From assembly GCA_963971225.1 (NCBI GenBank), contig OZ020269.1, positions 10,050,201-10,114,200 of the forward strand: a DNA stretch of 64,000 bases, read 5' to 3'. This document shows positions 34,340-46,316 of the stretch, piece by piece (positions within the stretch are counted from its first letter, which is position 1; each line of letters begins with the position of its first letter). This stretch comes from Melieria omissa. Its lineage: Eukaryota > Arthropoda > Insecta > Diptera > Ulidiidae. The notes under the pieces are model-generated. The model did no database searches, was not told where the DNA came from, and was given only the letters and a program-made list of their open reading frames with translations. A program made the translations under genes and the position numbers.

Positions 34340-36659
34340 ATGGATATATCAGCGCTATCCGAAGGCAAATTCAACGCTGCGGATTGGATAAATTCCAACT
34401 ACAAAAAGTATGTTGACGAAGCCGGCGAAGCGGCGGCTGCAAGCAGTGCTGCAGACAGCGACACCACAGCACTCGAATTCATCAACAACTACGTGTCCAA
34501 GCTGCAGCTGTACGTGCAGCAGGTCAACTACGCTGTGGAGGATACCAGCCAGCAGCTGGTGGCCAGCATGCCCCGCGTAATCAGGGAGGCGCGCACACTG
34601 CAAGCTGACGTGGAGCAACTGCAGCGACGCATGCACAACATGCGCGTCGAGGTGGCCGCTGTGCAGGAAGAGACGGGCGATTGCATGGCCACGCTGGAGC
34701 GCCTGAATACGCTGCAGACAAAATTGCAAGCAGCCAAGGAATCGTTGCAGGAGTCCGATGGCTGGGGCAATTTGCTGGGCGAGCTGGAGGATTGCTTCGA
34801 GCGCAACGATCTAAAGGTGATTTGAGGCGTTAAGGCAATCGAGTACAAGAAATAATGTAATGTGTAATCAACAGGGTGTCTGCGAAAAGTTGGTGTCGCT
34901 GCAGAAATCGTTGCAGGCGCAGGAGCAGCTGCCGGGGCATGCCGAGCGCCAGACGCAAGTGGAGGACTTTAAGAATCGTTTGGAGGCCTTGGCTTCTCCG
35001 AGTGTGGTGCAGTGCTTTGCCGAGGGCAATGCCGAACAGGCGCAACACTATGTCAGCATATTCGAGGGCATACAGCGCTTGCCGCAGCTGCAGCAATATT
35101 ACCGCGCAGTACAGAAGAATACGCTGCAGCAGCAGTGGAAGCAAACATTGGAGTTGCAATCGACAGAGTCGACCAGCCAGCAGCAGCATTTTCTCGCGCT
35201 ATTCTATGATCAGCTGCTGGAACACTGTCAGCGCCAGGTGAAGTGGTGCACTCTAGTCTTTGCTGACAATGGTGGCCAGACGCAGCCGTTTGTGGTCATG
35301 GCGGAGCTGCTGCCCGCTTTACAGCCTACACGCGATGCACACATACTGCAGCTGCTTAAGACTTCGAACGAGCGTCTGGAACTGCTCGAACAGTATGCAC
35401 AAGCAAACCACACCTTTGTGTTGCACTTGAACGCATTTCTCGTGCAAGCGTGCATTGAGCTGCCGCAGGAGCTACGCCAACAGCTGGGCGAGGCAGTGTA
35501 CGAGTACTTTTACAAGTTCATACAACAGTATCCCAGGCTGGAAGAGACGCAGCTATCCACTCAAGTGGATCGGCTGATTGTCAGTCAAACATCGGTCAGC
35601 GATTCGGTGCGTCATGTCGATGACAGCAGTCGCAAATTGTTCGACTGGCTGACGGAGGCGTGTAAGCGTTGCGCTAATATTACCAGCGATTTGGCGCTGT
35701 GCAAGCTGATTGGGCTACTGGGTGGCATTTTCAAGCGCATGCTGGAGAACTTTGCCAAAACGCAACGCCAGCTCGGTCTGAGCATGGGCATGGGCACAGA
35801 GAATTGGAATATGCTACAGTACACTATGTCGCTGTTGCAATGCCTAAGCGATTTTCAGTTGAAGCTGAACAAATTCGAAAAATCACTACATGAACGTATG
35901 ATTACTTTGGCGGACAAACTGAATGCGGGCGCCAAAGGAAATGCCATCAGCATTTATGACACCTATGAACGGGCAGAGCAAAAACGTCTGCTGGCCACTA
36001 TTGCCGACTATCAGCAAAAACGCGCCGAAGCCACCAGCTCGCAAGTGCTGTCACAGGGCATTTTTACGCCCATATACGAGGCGTTAAAATCGCACTTTAC
36101 CGACACGCATGATATTGCGCTGAACATTCTATTGCAGCCAATCGAGGCACATCTGGCCAACATACAACCGCCAGTCGATGCGAACGCCAACTCGCCAATG
36201 GCCGCCGACATGCCGTCGTTTAGCTTTGCACCACAAGAATGCATCACACAAATCGGACAATATCTGCTGACGCTACCGCAGCATTTGGAGCCGCTGCTGC
36301 TGTCGCCGTCGCCACTGCTCAAGCAGGCCCTGGAAATGTGCAATGTCAAGTACACGCAGGCGATTCCCTGTGCGGACATTTTGCTGTCGCTGGTGGTAGA
36401 GCAATGCTGTCACTTGTATCAGTCGCAAGTGCTGCAGATAAAATCGCTGCAAGCGGCCGCTTGCAAGCAGCTGGCCGTGGACATTGAGTACTTGTCGAAT
36501 GTGGTGGAGGAGCTTGGCTTGTCCATCAGTGTGCACTTGTCGCAGATATTGACACTGTTGAAAGCGGCACCGGAAAACTACCTGACACTCAGTAGTGGTT
36601 GCGAGCCGCGCCTGGTGACGGCCATACGACAAATGCGCAACATTATTTCGACGCAGTGA
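34340..36659 (+). CDS. Cog7: Conserved oligomeric Golgi complex subunit 7
   Basis: Exons 34340-34816 and 34875-36659 are separated by a 58-nt intron (donor GTGATT, acceptor AACAG) in phase 0. The product is 753 residues, close to the usual ~740-770 of COG7. The start is the first ATG in frame, context AACGGTATGG. The N-terminus MDISALSEGKFNAADWIN is the COG7 signature; residues about 45-150 are a heptad-rich helical region (LQADVEQLQRRM, TLQTKLQAAKESLQ), followed by all-helical repeats to the end. COG7 belongs to lobe B (with COG5, 6, 8) of the tethering complex on the cytosolic face of the Golgi and supports retrograde vesicle capture and glycosyltransferase retention; in flies its loss affects male meiosis. 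No frameshift or truncation. A piggyBac-like element ends 246 bp upstream, within the likely promoter. Confidence 0.93.
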
Positions 36660-36873
36660 ATGCAATTCATCTTAGTCTGCTTGTTCCCATATACAACGTG
36701 TAAATGTCGATAATATATACTATACGCCAATACTTGTATGCTACATTTGTAAACGTTGTCTTAATGGCTAATTTTTGTATTTGTTAGCAATTGATTTAAT
36801 GCAAAAAAAAGATTTCAAATGCTTTCCTAAGTAATTTTTGTTTCTCAAATTATGTAAATGTTGTGAAGTTGTG

Positions 36874-36879
36874 ATTAAA
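36874..36879 (+). terminator. Candidate Cog7 polyadenylation signal (ATTAAA)
   Basis: ATTAAA lies 215 bp after the Cog7 stop, the nearest common poly(A) variant noted. Not confirmed by a downstream GU-rich element. Confidence 0.3.
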
Positions 36880-36884
36880 AGAAG

Positions 36885-37030
36885 GCGATCACTGATCAAA
36901 AAGTTGTGGGTTCGAAACCTGAATCAGCCAGCATTAAATACGTACAAGTTTTTTGGTGAACGCCCTCTGCGAAACCTCTGAGAATGCGATTTGGATAGAC
37001 AGAAAGCTTCTTCTACTGCTGTGAGAAGCC
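36885..37030 (+). repeat. Possible decayed tRNA-derived SINE
   Basis: GTGGGTTCGAAACCTGAATC matches a pol III B box (GGTTCGANNCC-like) with a T-stem-like surround. No A box could be assigned with confidence, so this is weak. Confidence 0.25.
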
Positions 37031-40000
37031 TTAGACACAACGTTAGTTATTGCGTAAAATCTTAGTTCTTAGCGCTTTTGTGCCAGTTATATCGCATACT
37101 AAACATAAATGAGTCATAACTTTTGAGCAAAATACCATTTCAAACCATAGTTGCTTTTCAAAATTTTTGAACTAAACAGATATTTGGGGAAGTTTCGAAC
37201 CCACAAAACCCGCTTTTTAATAACGCTAGTTTCGGTGATTTTTTTTGGAAAAATTTGCTAATTGAAAACTTTTACAATTTGCCAACCGCACACACTGTGC
37301 TGGTACACGGGGTCAAGATGACAGCAGCAACTTCAAAGAGATGCCGATGCTTTGCTGTTTCGCGGAAAACTTTGCAAGAAAAGCTTAGAACTTGTTTTGC
37401 AACGCAAGTGTTAAGTCGAAAATTTGTGTGAACAGAGAACAAAAATCGCATAGAGACAATGCAAATACAAAGAGAGCGTAAACGCAACATTCCACAACAC
37501 ACAATCGGTTAGTAGGAGAATACGCCCCACCGCGACATTGCGCGCCCAGTCAGCCGCACACACTCTGCCACTTCACGGTCGGTCGTTCGGCACGCAGCGC
37601 GCCGTACAGGACAATCACTACCGAGTGACTGTAGGCAGGTGGTGGCGGTTAAAGCTCTCTCTCCGCGACGCGCACTTGGTGCGCTCTCGCACGCTCCGAC
37701 ACGGGTTGAAATCGACTGGCCTGAATGCAAGACCAACGAGGAAATGGCATGAAATCAGTTTTCATACAGCCGAGTTGCTGGACGGACAGATGCGCCTCGA
37801 ACAATACGGCAGCTGGGTTAACATATTCCGATTATTTCTAAATGAAACTTCTTGAATATTCAATAAAGTGGCAGATATATGAGAATAAGAATCCAGGCGC
37901 CGTTTAGCGATTTCATCAGCAGGCAAGTGTTGGGCTGTAAGAAATAATTGAAAAACTGGCTCGTAAAGGTCAGCATTGCGTTCTGTGGTCTGCGTTGAAA
38001 ATTGAAAAATAAATAAGTGCTGTGTGTACTTGCCGTTTGTTTTGTGAATGAAAATTGAAGCAAATGTTGAATTTGCAATTTAAACGGAAAAAGTGAAAAG
38101 CACAAGTGGCTGCCAGGCACAACCGCCAAAGGATTATTGTGTATGTACATGAAAAAAGTTAAATAAACTTGAGTAAATAAAAAGAACGGGAAGCTGAAAA
38201 GAATGGCAACAATTTCATTTTATCTCGTTGCTGGATTAAGGCAATTGAAGTCAGTGCCAATTCGTAGAACACCATGAAAAGAGCAATCAAACGCAAATGT
38301 GCAAAAAATGAAAAATGAAACGAGCGCAAAATAAATGCCACAAAATCTGCCAAAGTTCATTGCTGGCAGACACGACCCCGCGAACGTCACCGCACAGCAT
38401 AGCACACAGTCCGCTAAACTTTCTGCACTTTGAAATGCGCGCTGGCGTTGCTTGTGGCGGTGTGTGGAGCGCGCGGGCCGACCACTGCTGTCGCGTTTAT
38501 TTATTTGAATCTGTTGCGGGACGCGGGGAGTGGGCAATTATTCACGCCGTCGGCATCGCGGAGGGGCAGCGCGGCACCGAGACAAACCGTTCAACTGTCG
38601 TCTCATGTGCGTGAATGGTGAAGTGGAAAATATGAGTGGTGATGTACCTGGAGAGCAAATGACAGCGGCGAAGATCCGGTGCGCGCGCGTAATGACACTC
38701 GACGGCAAAGTGTTGCGGTATCTTGCGCGGCGGATGGGCCGAATGAACAAGAAAATTGACTGCAGACAAGTAGCTTGTCGCGATTATGACACGCCATGTG
38801 ATACACACGAAAAGGCTTGCGACACAGATCCCACCGTTTGACCTTTGCCTTTGCCAGCAACTTGAGGCATTGACGACAGAATCCCACTCTGCTCCTGATC
38901 CTCGGTCAGCAGTTACGTACATATGTATGTGTGTATGTTAGTAAGGCGGCTACTTGGTAACCAGGCCGCGGCTGTCTCTTGCGGCCAAGTGTAGGGTATG
39001 AGCGGGTGTAGCCCAAAAGAAGCATTTAAGTGCTTTGACGGCTTCCAACAATACATTTGACGTTGTTCCGTTAACGTTTGCCTAATGTGCTGAATTTAAA
39101 TGCGTCTGCATGTGCGACGTGTTTGCCATAAACGAGTTGTTTGTTTACCTAATGCTGACCAAATATGACAGACTGTTTTGATCTGCTGCGTCGTTTTGCC
39201 AATATTGCCGAAATATTGAATACTTGCACAACGCGCCACCCACTGGCCGCCATCAACAGACTGTCGCACCATTCACATGTGTCATGCCCGCCGCCGAGCA
39301 TATTTAATGAGCACTTTGAGAACGTAATCGAATCGATTGCAGACAGTAAAGTGCGTTCATAAATTTTTATGTTCATACATATGTACGAACAGGCAGTGTG
39401 TAGGAAGTACTCGCTCGGCCATAGGTGGACATGCTACTTTATCGCTTGCAAATTGAGTTGAGAATGTGTGCGACCAAGAATGTGTGCGGTATTTTCCATG
39501 GAATTTATTAAGACTATGAAACTCTACATAAATAGCGATAGTATGCGATGCCTTAAAATACAGAAAATAACTTTCTGAGTAATGAACTTTTTCGTGAATA
39601 GAAACAGCACGTGCCCTATTCCCATCAGTAATTAAAATAAGAAATAATTGTTATTAATACCAAAGGCCATTGGTGTCTGGCACATTTTTTTCTTGCGTTG
39701 TTTTGTAATTTCGTTAAGCTGAACTTAGGCTCAATTCTATGTGGACATTTTCTAGTAGGATTTTTTTTCAGCTTTTTGCTTATTTGTTTGCCATAAAGTG
39801 CGCCAAACCAACAAGAGCGCCAGCTAAGGTTAGAATAGGTTGTGCTGCCCAACCCTGAGAAGGGTTGCATTCTTATGGGAGAAACGTCAATCTCAATTGA
39901 ATTTTGCTATTCACGCTATGGGTTATGTTATGCTATCTAACCTAAGAAGGTTTATAGGTCAATAAAAACTTGATGTCTCTAATTCTGTGGCTGTTATGTA

Positions 40001-40255
40001 CACATGTTATAAGCAATCTATACGAAATACACTTTGTAATTGGAATCTGAACCGATAGCATTATTTTAGTGACTGAAAGTAATGGGTAAAGTTCATATGC
40101 ATCACTTTAAGCAGCATTTTTAGCTTAATGCTCTCTTAAGGCGACTTAAGTGCTTATCCTGTTTGACCATAGAATAGACGTTTATATATTTTGGGAACGA
40201 TTCAAGCATTTTTGTAACATATTCAAACATATTTGGGTACTTATTTTTGAATATA
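36900..40255. other. Gene-free stretch, GC-richer at 37.5-38.9 kb
   Basis: 37,500-38,900 is GC-rich with overlapping ORFs on both strands (38220-38922) and no known domain; it may hold a promoter and untranslated exon. The 39.1-39.4 kb patch is open on both strands but unrecognised. The remainder is AT-rich. Confidence 0.45.
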
Positions 40256-40638
40256 GGTTACGTTAAGATATGGTGGCTGCCTCTATAAGAGACACACTCC
40301 AAGGCCCAATGTGAGACCCATTGTGATACCACATCTTTCATCCATTTTTTTTAAATGTGTATGGAACACGGTCTTTCCAACATATGTTACAGTACACATT
40401 TCAAGCGGATGGGGAAAGGGAGGGGTAGGGGACCTACAGTTTAACGCCGAGTCCGAACGGCGATTGGCAGTTTTTTTTTCACACTTGGAGGTTTTGCCAT
40501 TGCTTGCCAAGAGCGCACTTGTGTGATTCTCCTTATTTTCATCTGCTGCGGCTGCGTTTTACCAGCCCGAGTCAAGAATCGAACCTGGGGTTTTGGTATG
40601 AGAAGCCAGCGCGCTACCCGCTGGACTATCGAGGCCAG
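40256..40638 (-). mobile_element. tRNA-derived SINE, full-length-looking
   Basis: On the minus strand the element starts with a tRNA-like head: A box TAGTCCAGCGGG (40617-40628) and B box GGTTCGATTCT (40575-40585), with a CTTCTCATA anticodon-like loop reminiscent of elongator tRNA-Met (CAU). A unique body and a short TAACC-type tail at 40256-40266 follow. The copy at 32704-32900 shares the body. SINEs use the internal pol III promoter and a LINE partner's reverse transcriptase. Confidence 0.75.
40563..40637 (-). other. tRNA-like pol III promoter head of the SINE
   Basis: About 75 nt with partial acceptor-stem pairing (GCCTCG against CGGGC), A and B boxes spaced as in tRNAs, but a poor anticodon stem and no CCA-ready end; a SINE head rather than a functional tRNA gene. 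Confidence 0.6.
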
Positions 40639-41035
40639 GGATTTTTTAATATAATTCAATTAAACTTGAATTACTGGCGCCAAGCGCTTTGACTCTGTGT
40701 TTGGAATGCCGATTTACGATGTACGATTTTTATATACGACGATTTATTTAAAATTGTGACATGCAATTTTGCTAATAACTTCGTTAACACATATTCAAAT
40801 AAAACTTTCTTTGATCAGATGAGCCATGAAAACTCTGTCATTGAATAGTTTATGCCCTTTTAGAGTATTGATTGAGTATTTAATGGTAAAATAGCTTCAG
40901 AGAAATGGATAAAATGGTTTCTGGCTTCTACCCAGAAAATTATTTATTCTTTATTCTTTATTTAAAAAATAGCCTAGAATTAATTAACAATTCATACAGA
41001 CTAGCTGACACTTATACTATACTTATACTACTTAT

Positions 41036-41062
41036 ATATATATATATTATATATATAAGTCT
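41036..41062. repeat. TA microsatellite
   Basis: Short run of TATATATATA between two CTTATAC-like repeats. Confidence 0.7.
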
Positions 41063-41168
41063 TTCTAACAAATTCTTGAATACATTTTTAGGAACTGAAA
41101 AATCTAAAGAATTTGAGAATAAGTTAGCCTCGGACAAAGCTCGCACAATTGGGGCACTAAAAGAATAA

Positions 41169-41954
41169 TTAGCTTTGCAACGTGGAATTAGAAACAGATC
41201 TTGACTTCATGTGGCATTCATAGAAGGGCCTCCAAATAAAGACCGCATATTCTAATTTTGAGCGAACCAGGGAAATATAAAGTAGTTCTAGTGTATATGG
41301 ATCAGTAAAGTCCGAACTGAAACGGCGGATGAAGCCAAGCATGGCATACGATTTAGCAATTGTGTAGCTTAGGTGCTTGTGAAACAAAAATTTTGAGTCG
41401 AAGTAGACACCTAAATCCGAAACCTCATTAATGGCTTTAAGACGAGTATTACAGATAGAATAACAAGTAAGAATAGGAGCACGAGACTTGGAAAATGACA
41501 TATGAAAACACTTATTGATGTTTAACGATAAACGGTTGACACGACACCAATCGGCGACCTTATGTAAATCTGATTGGAGAAAAGCCGCGTCTGAGGCATT
41601 CCTAATGGAAGTGTAGATCTTTAAGTCATCAGCATATAGTAGAAAGTTAGAATTAGTGAAGCAACTTGAAATATCATTAATAAAAATAGCAAAGAAAAGG
41701 GGACCCTGGGGAACACCAGAGGAAGCAATAAAAGGTAAGGAAGAAACATTGTCAACCACAACAACACATTTACGATTAGAGAAATACGAGTAGATCCATT
41801 GAAGAAAAGTAGAGTGAAAACATAGTGCAGCCATTTTTGAGACCAGGATTGAATGACTTCCAGTGTCAAAAGCTTTAGAAAAGTCCGTGTAAATAGTGTC
41901 AACTTGGAGACCTTCACTAAATGCTGCTGAGCAATATTCAGAACGAAGGGACAA
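41169..41954 (-). pseudogene. Non-LTR retrotransposon reverse transcriptase fragment
   Basis: A 261-codon open frame contains RT blocks in order: YTDFSKAFD, SSGVPQGP, the catalytic FLLYADDLKIY, LNINKC, LGVYFDSKF and LVRSKLEYA. The pattern fits the Jockey/CR1/RTE-like group of LINEs. Both the endonuclease (5') and the tail (3') are missing, so it is a fragment. SSGVPQGP followed by LFF suggests a two-residue deletion relative to GVPQGSxLGPLLF. Confidence 0.85.
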
Positions 41955-41999
41955 TGAAAGCCCTGATGAGGGGTATTCCAGATAAAGTTCGAAATTTTA

Positions 42000-44900
42000 C
42001 ACTTGAATATGTATTATTTTTTTCCATTAAACGCACTACTTACAATAGTATACAGTAGAACAGATTTTGACACGGCTTCATATTGCTTTATACGAAAAAT
42101 GGGAATAAAACAGGACAAATATTCATCAAAAAGTTTCTCTATTGCATTACAGCTACCCGAAAAGTGAAATTATTCTCAATTCCGCCTTTACAGGGGTTTA
42201 AGGCGTTGTACGAAGAAACTTGATTAAATAGGCCAATTATAATTTCATATTCCCACTGACATGACCCTCTTTTTTTAGTCCACTGACTTCAATATTTCAC
42301 TGGCTGTCAGCTTACACCTGTTAGAATGTGCCATCGTTGACCTACACAGGCTTAAGTTATGTTTTTCCAAAAAGAGAGACAAAAAATCACCTACTTGCAA
42401 AAAGTTTATTTCGCCTTTCATATTTCATCATGCACCCAACAAAGCAACGCCAGCAACAACCACAACAACAACAGCAACAACAAGCGATATTAAGTGCTTG
42501 AGAAATGGCTGCCATTAACTCGTGTCGTTCGTTGGCAACAGTTTAATGCAGTTAACTGCACCGACGCTCTCAACCGTCGGACGGTGTTCCAAACTTGTTT
42601 AATGTAATCAAAACATTAGGGTTGACCTTTGAAATTGGACAAGCGGCGCCCAGCGACTTGGCGCAACGCTGTACGATGCAGCTTTTTATCGGCAGCCGAA
42701 GCCTGTCGAGTTGGTGTGCGAAAACTTTTTGTCCCATGACGGCGCGACGTCCAGATATCTACATATAGTTGAACCTTAAACAGTGTGCAAAAAAGTAAAC
42801 AACGTGAGTGAGAGAGAGTGTTGAGTGCTCCTGTGTGTTAGAGCCGAAACTTGTCAGTGATGTTGCGTGTGTGTCGGTTTGGGGGCTTTCGCAGCTGATG
42901 TGCTGAAGCTATCCGCAACCCCGCCCAGCAAAATAAAGCACGTGAACGCGCAGCGACAACAACACTGTGTCCACCTCCACTCTACCGCTCAAATATGGAC
43001 GACAAGTGCGCGGTGTCAGCGGTGCGCAACAAGGCGAAAACACTGTCAAGTGGCAGGCAACAACGCACGCCGCACTGAGTTGCAAGTATCCCCAATACTT
43101 GGGGCTGCGTGTGTGCTGTTCGCTGTCTGCTGGACTGCTGCGAATTTGCAAAGCGATTTTCAGTTGCTGTTTCACAGTCGGCGACTAACGACGATCGCAA
43201 ACGACGGAGCGACTTATGCCGCCCACGTTCCCCTAGGAACAAAAGATTCCCGAAAGTGTTGGCACTGAAACTGAAGTTAGCAGCGCCGCACGTTGGCATT
43301 GGAGTAAGCGAAGTCAGTGAAGTGAGCCGTGAGTGACCTCTACAGAGGGTGATGCGGTGGTTGGATGGTGGCTGGATGAATGTATGTGCGGCTAGTTGCG
43401 ATGCCGATGGGTGTCTCGTGTGCGGCATGCAGCGTGTCGCTACTGCTTTTGTTTTGTGCGCAATTTAAAAGTGCCTATGTGTGTGTGTGTGTGTGTGTGT
43501 GGCAAGTCCTTTTGGTGGATTCATTATTCATGCTGCTTTGTTGATTACGAAAACGAAAAATATGGCTCGAAACTCTGGGTTTTTTGTTTTAGGGCTCCTT
43601 TTTCTAGTGTTGGTGTTGTTTTTGCTATTCTATTATTGTTGAAAGGATACTGTGGTGATGTTTTGAACGCGTACTCGTATGAGCAGCATCACAGCATGGC
43701 GTGCGAGTGGGATTATGTTCAACATGTTTATAAAATGAATAAAGAAAATAACGCCGGCCACAATTCGGTTGATTCATACCGACCTACTTGAGAGCCGTAA
43801 ACTGTTAACTAATTGTTCACCGACACACAAATAAAAATTTTGGTTTTTAAGTATAATAATCCTAATTCTTTGTGATTGATTTGAAATTTAAAATTCTCCA
43901 AAAATACATATAAATTTAAACGATTCAAATTTTGCATATTATGGTCAAAACTCATTGTAAGCTATATGGGAACTCTGATTATTTTAAATTTTTTGTCCTA
44001 CTGATCGATACCGATCCATTGGTCTCAAGTCACCACTAAATTGTGTGCTTTTCGAAGTTATTGTGACAGATTTTATTGATTCTCCTTATCAATCTTAACC
44101 GTTTAATTGAAGTATTTTTCCCATCAACAAAGCCAGAATGATCTTAAAACAATAATTATCTAATCAGCCGGCTGTAGGGTACAAAACGCAAGGAATGCCT
44201 TCAATGTGGAAATGTGCTATAAAACAGGAATTGCCCGTTTGCGGCACTGCAGACGATGGCAAACACAAATCGAGCGGCAACTTCCACATTGTGGGTGCGA
44301 CTATTCGCCATACATATTCATAAACGGCTGAAACAGGAGCAGGAGCAGCCGCTGTATCCGTGGCCGTGGCCATGTCAGCAGCTGCTGTTGCTGATTGTTT
44401 GCCTTGCCAGCGAATCGATAAAGAAATAAATTAAACTGTGCAATGCGTACAGACTCGGTAGCTGAAAGTCCCAACAAAATGCGGCCATCTGCACTTTAAG
44501 ACTGCGTAGAGCATAAAACTCAATAAATTATTATTAAATACATCAAAAATTTTCAAGAACAACACAAACATTTCTAATGAATTTAACTTCGAGGCCCCCT
44601 CCAACCATTTCATCCGCTTATAGTTGATTTCTATAATTGTTCGCCGACTTGTGAGTATGAGAACAGTTGCGGCTATACGCAACGTGTTATTCTTCTGCGT
44701 AGATATTTTGAATGCCTACAAAGTCCACAACGCAATAGCTAATCGAATAAACGTTAAATAAGGCAAATCAAGCGCACATACCCCCTCGGCCCAGTGCAAG
44801 ATTGGCCGAATTCATGATGTTCACTGTCTACAATGCTATCATTGGTCTCGTTCAATAGGACAGCATTTCGCATCCAGCAGGCGTGTGGGCGAGCGCCAGC

Positions 44901-45808
44901 GCCAGTGTCAGCGCCAGCGAGAGAGTCGCATTGCGAGAGCGCCAAGAAAAAACCAATAGCCACGGGCTGTTAGACCCTCAGAGTAGCCGTCACCAGTACA
45001 AGGATTAAATTAACTCTTCACTCGCTGTCGTTGTCGGTGTCGTCGTTGTGTTTGGTGCGGGCGTTATTAACGTTAATGTTGTTGCTGCTGTATTTATCGT
45101 AAAAGTAAAGCCAGCAGCCAACAGCCAGTCCAGCAGAACGGAAGGGTAGCCAGTCAGGTCGCCATACAGACAGCCGCCCTGCTCCAACCCACTACCCACA
45201 TCAGCAGACGCGCCTCAAACACGAAAAAAGGGTAAGTTGTGCCGCTGGCACATTTCGGTGTCGTAGTGCTCGGATTACTGTAAATCCTTCGACGCACCAA
45301 CTGGTGGCAGTCGTCGTCGTCGTCGTTGTTGATGTTGTTATTGTTGTTGTTCTTTCGGCATGAAGTGTTACTTTTCCTCGGGCAGGTTATTAAAATATTT
45401 CGGTAAATGTAAGATTTGCATGCTAAATGTACGTGTCTATGTATGTATGTATGTGCGTGCGTACAAGACGCCATTACCGCTTTTATTGTTGTAGTTATGG
45501 TTCCTAGATGGTGTTGCTGTTGGCTGTTACCGACTTTTATTAACCCCCTTCCCCACTCGCACGCAACACACTCAAACACACACACGCACTCGTTGCAATA
45601 CTCGTAAAATGCCTTTACGTTTGCTTGTACACCTGTGGGCCGTAGTTAGGTAATGCCGAGCCATTCGCTCCCCTCCCTCCACCCCACTTGTGCAATGCTA
45701 ATGCTATGTTTAAAGTTTAAAGCATACTTTACGCGACGTGTTTTCGTTCTGTCAACAACAAGTTTTTCTTGATTATATGCGCGAAATGTTTCTTCCACAT
45801 ATTGCGCT
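42000..45808. other. Gene-free stretch, GC-richer at 42.5-43.4 kb
   Basis: 42.5-43.4 kb contains CACGTGAACGCGC-like GC-rich DNA and overlapping two-strand ORFs with no domain; possible promoter or 5' UTR of a distant gene. 44.8-45.6 kb is moderately GC-rich with CAACAA/GTTGTT runs. Nothing coding recognised. Confidence 0.45.
43479..43500. repeat. (GT)11 microsatellite
   Basis: Uninterrupted GT repeat. Confidence 0.95.
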
Positions 45809-45812
45809 TTAA

Positions 45813-46312
45813 CCCTTTCGATCCTGAATTTTATCCTTGTGTCTCGATACCATTTTTTGGTATTTAAATCATGAAACACTTGCCTAAGAAGTGTGCACAC
45901 GACATTTTAAGTCGTCTCGCCTCTTTGTTAGAGTTCTAGAGCTAGTTTACTTTTGAACAATTTTAGCTTAAAACAGGTTAAACAAATTTTGTATTAATTT
46001 TTTTATATTACAGAAAAATTATCGAAAATATATGGAAAAATACAAAATAATCACTTTTGGATTTTATTTAACCATTATTAAAGAAACAGGGTTTTGATCA
46101 AATGCGCCCACTTCGTAGACTTCAATTAGAACACAAACTTTCCCTAATATCGATAAATCGTAAAATTTTTGTAACTTATTTTAATTTCTAAATATTGATA
46201 TTAATATTAATTTGTTGGTGCCTACTTAAATTCAACCCATAAAGCATTGGTAGCCTTTGCTATAAGATGACAAATAGGTGAAGTTGCTCTCAGGCCACTT
46301 TGGTCGAAAGGG
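45813..46312. mobile_element. TTAA-flanked nonautonomous element (500 bp)
   Basis: CCCTTTCGATC at the left and its inverse GGTCGAAAGGG at the right sit directly inside TTAA sites (45809-45812, 46313-46316). The CCCTTT start is typical of piggyBac-type ends. No coding frame inside. Confidence 0.7.
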
Positions 46313-46316
46313 TTAA

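Noticed and set aside
34355..34848. Minus-strand ORFs over Cog7 (e.g. 34355-34729, 34830-35189, 36273-36665)
   Set aside because: Shadows of the GC-rich Cog7 coding frame.
36886..36945. tRNA gene candidate around GGGTTCGAAACC
   Set aside because: Only a B-box-like match; no cloverleaf could be drawn.
38220..38922. Overlapping ORFs on both strands in a GC-rich island
   Set aside because: No recognisable domain, no preference for one strand; kept only as a possible promoter or UTR region.
42867..43428. 133-148 codon ORFs on both strands
   Set aside because: Mutually overlapping, compositionally biased, no domain.
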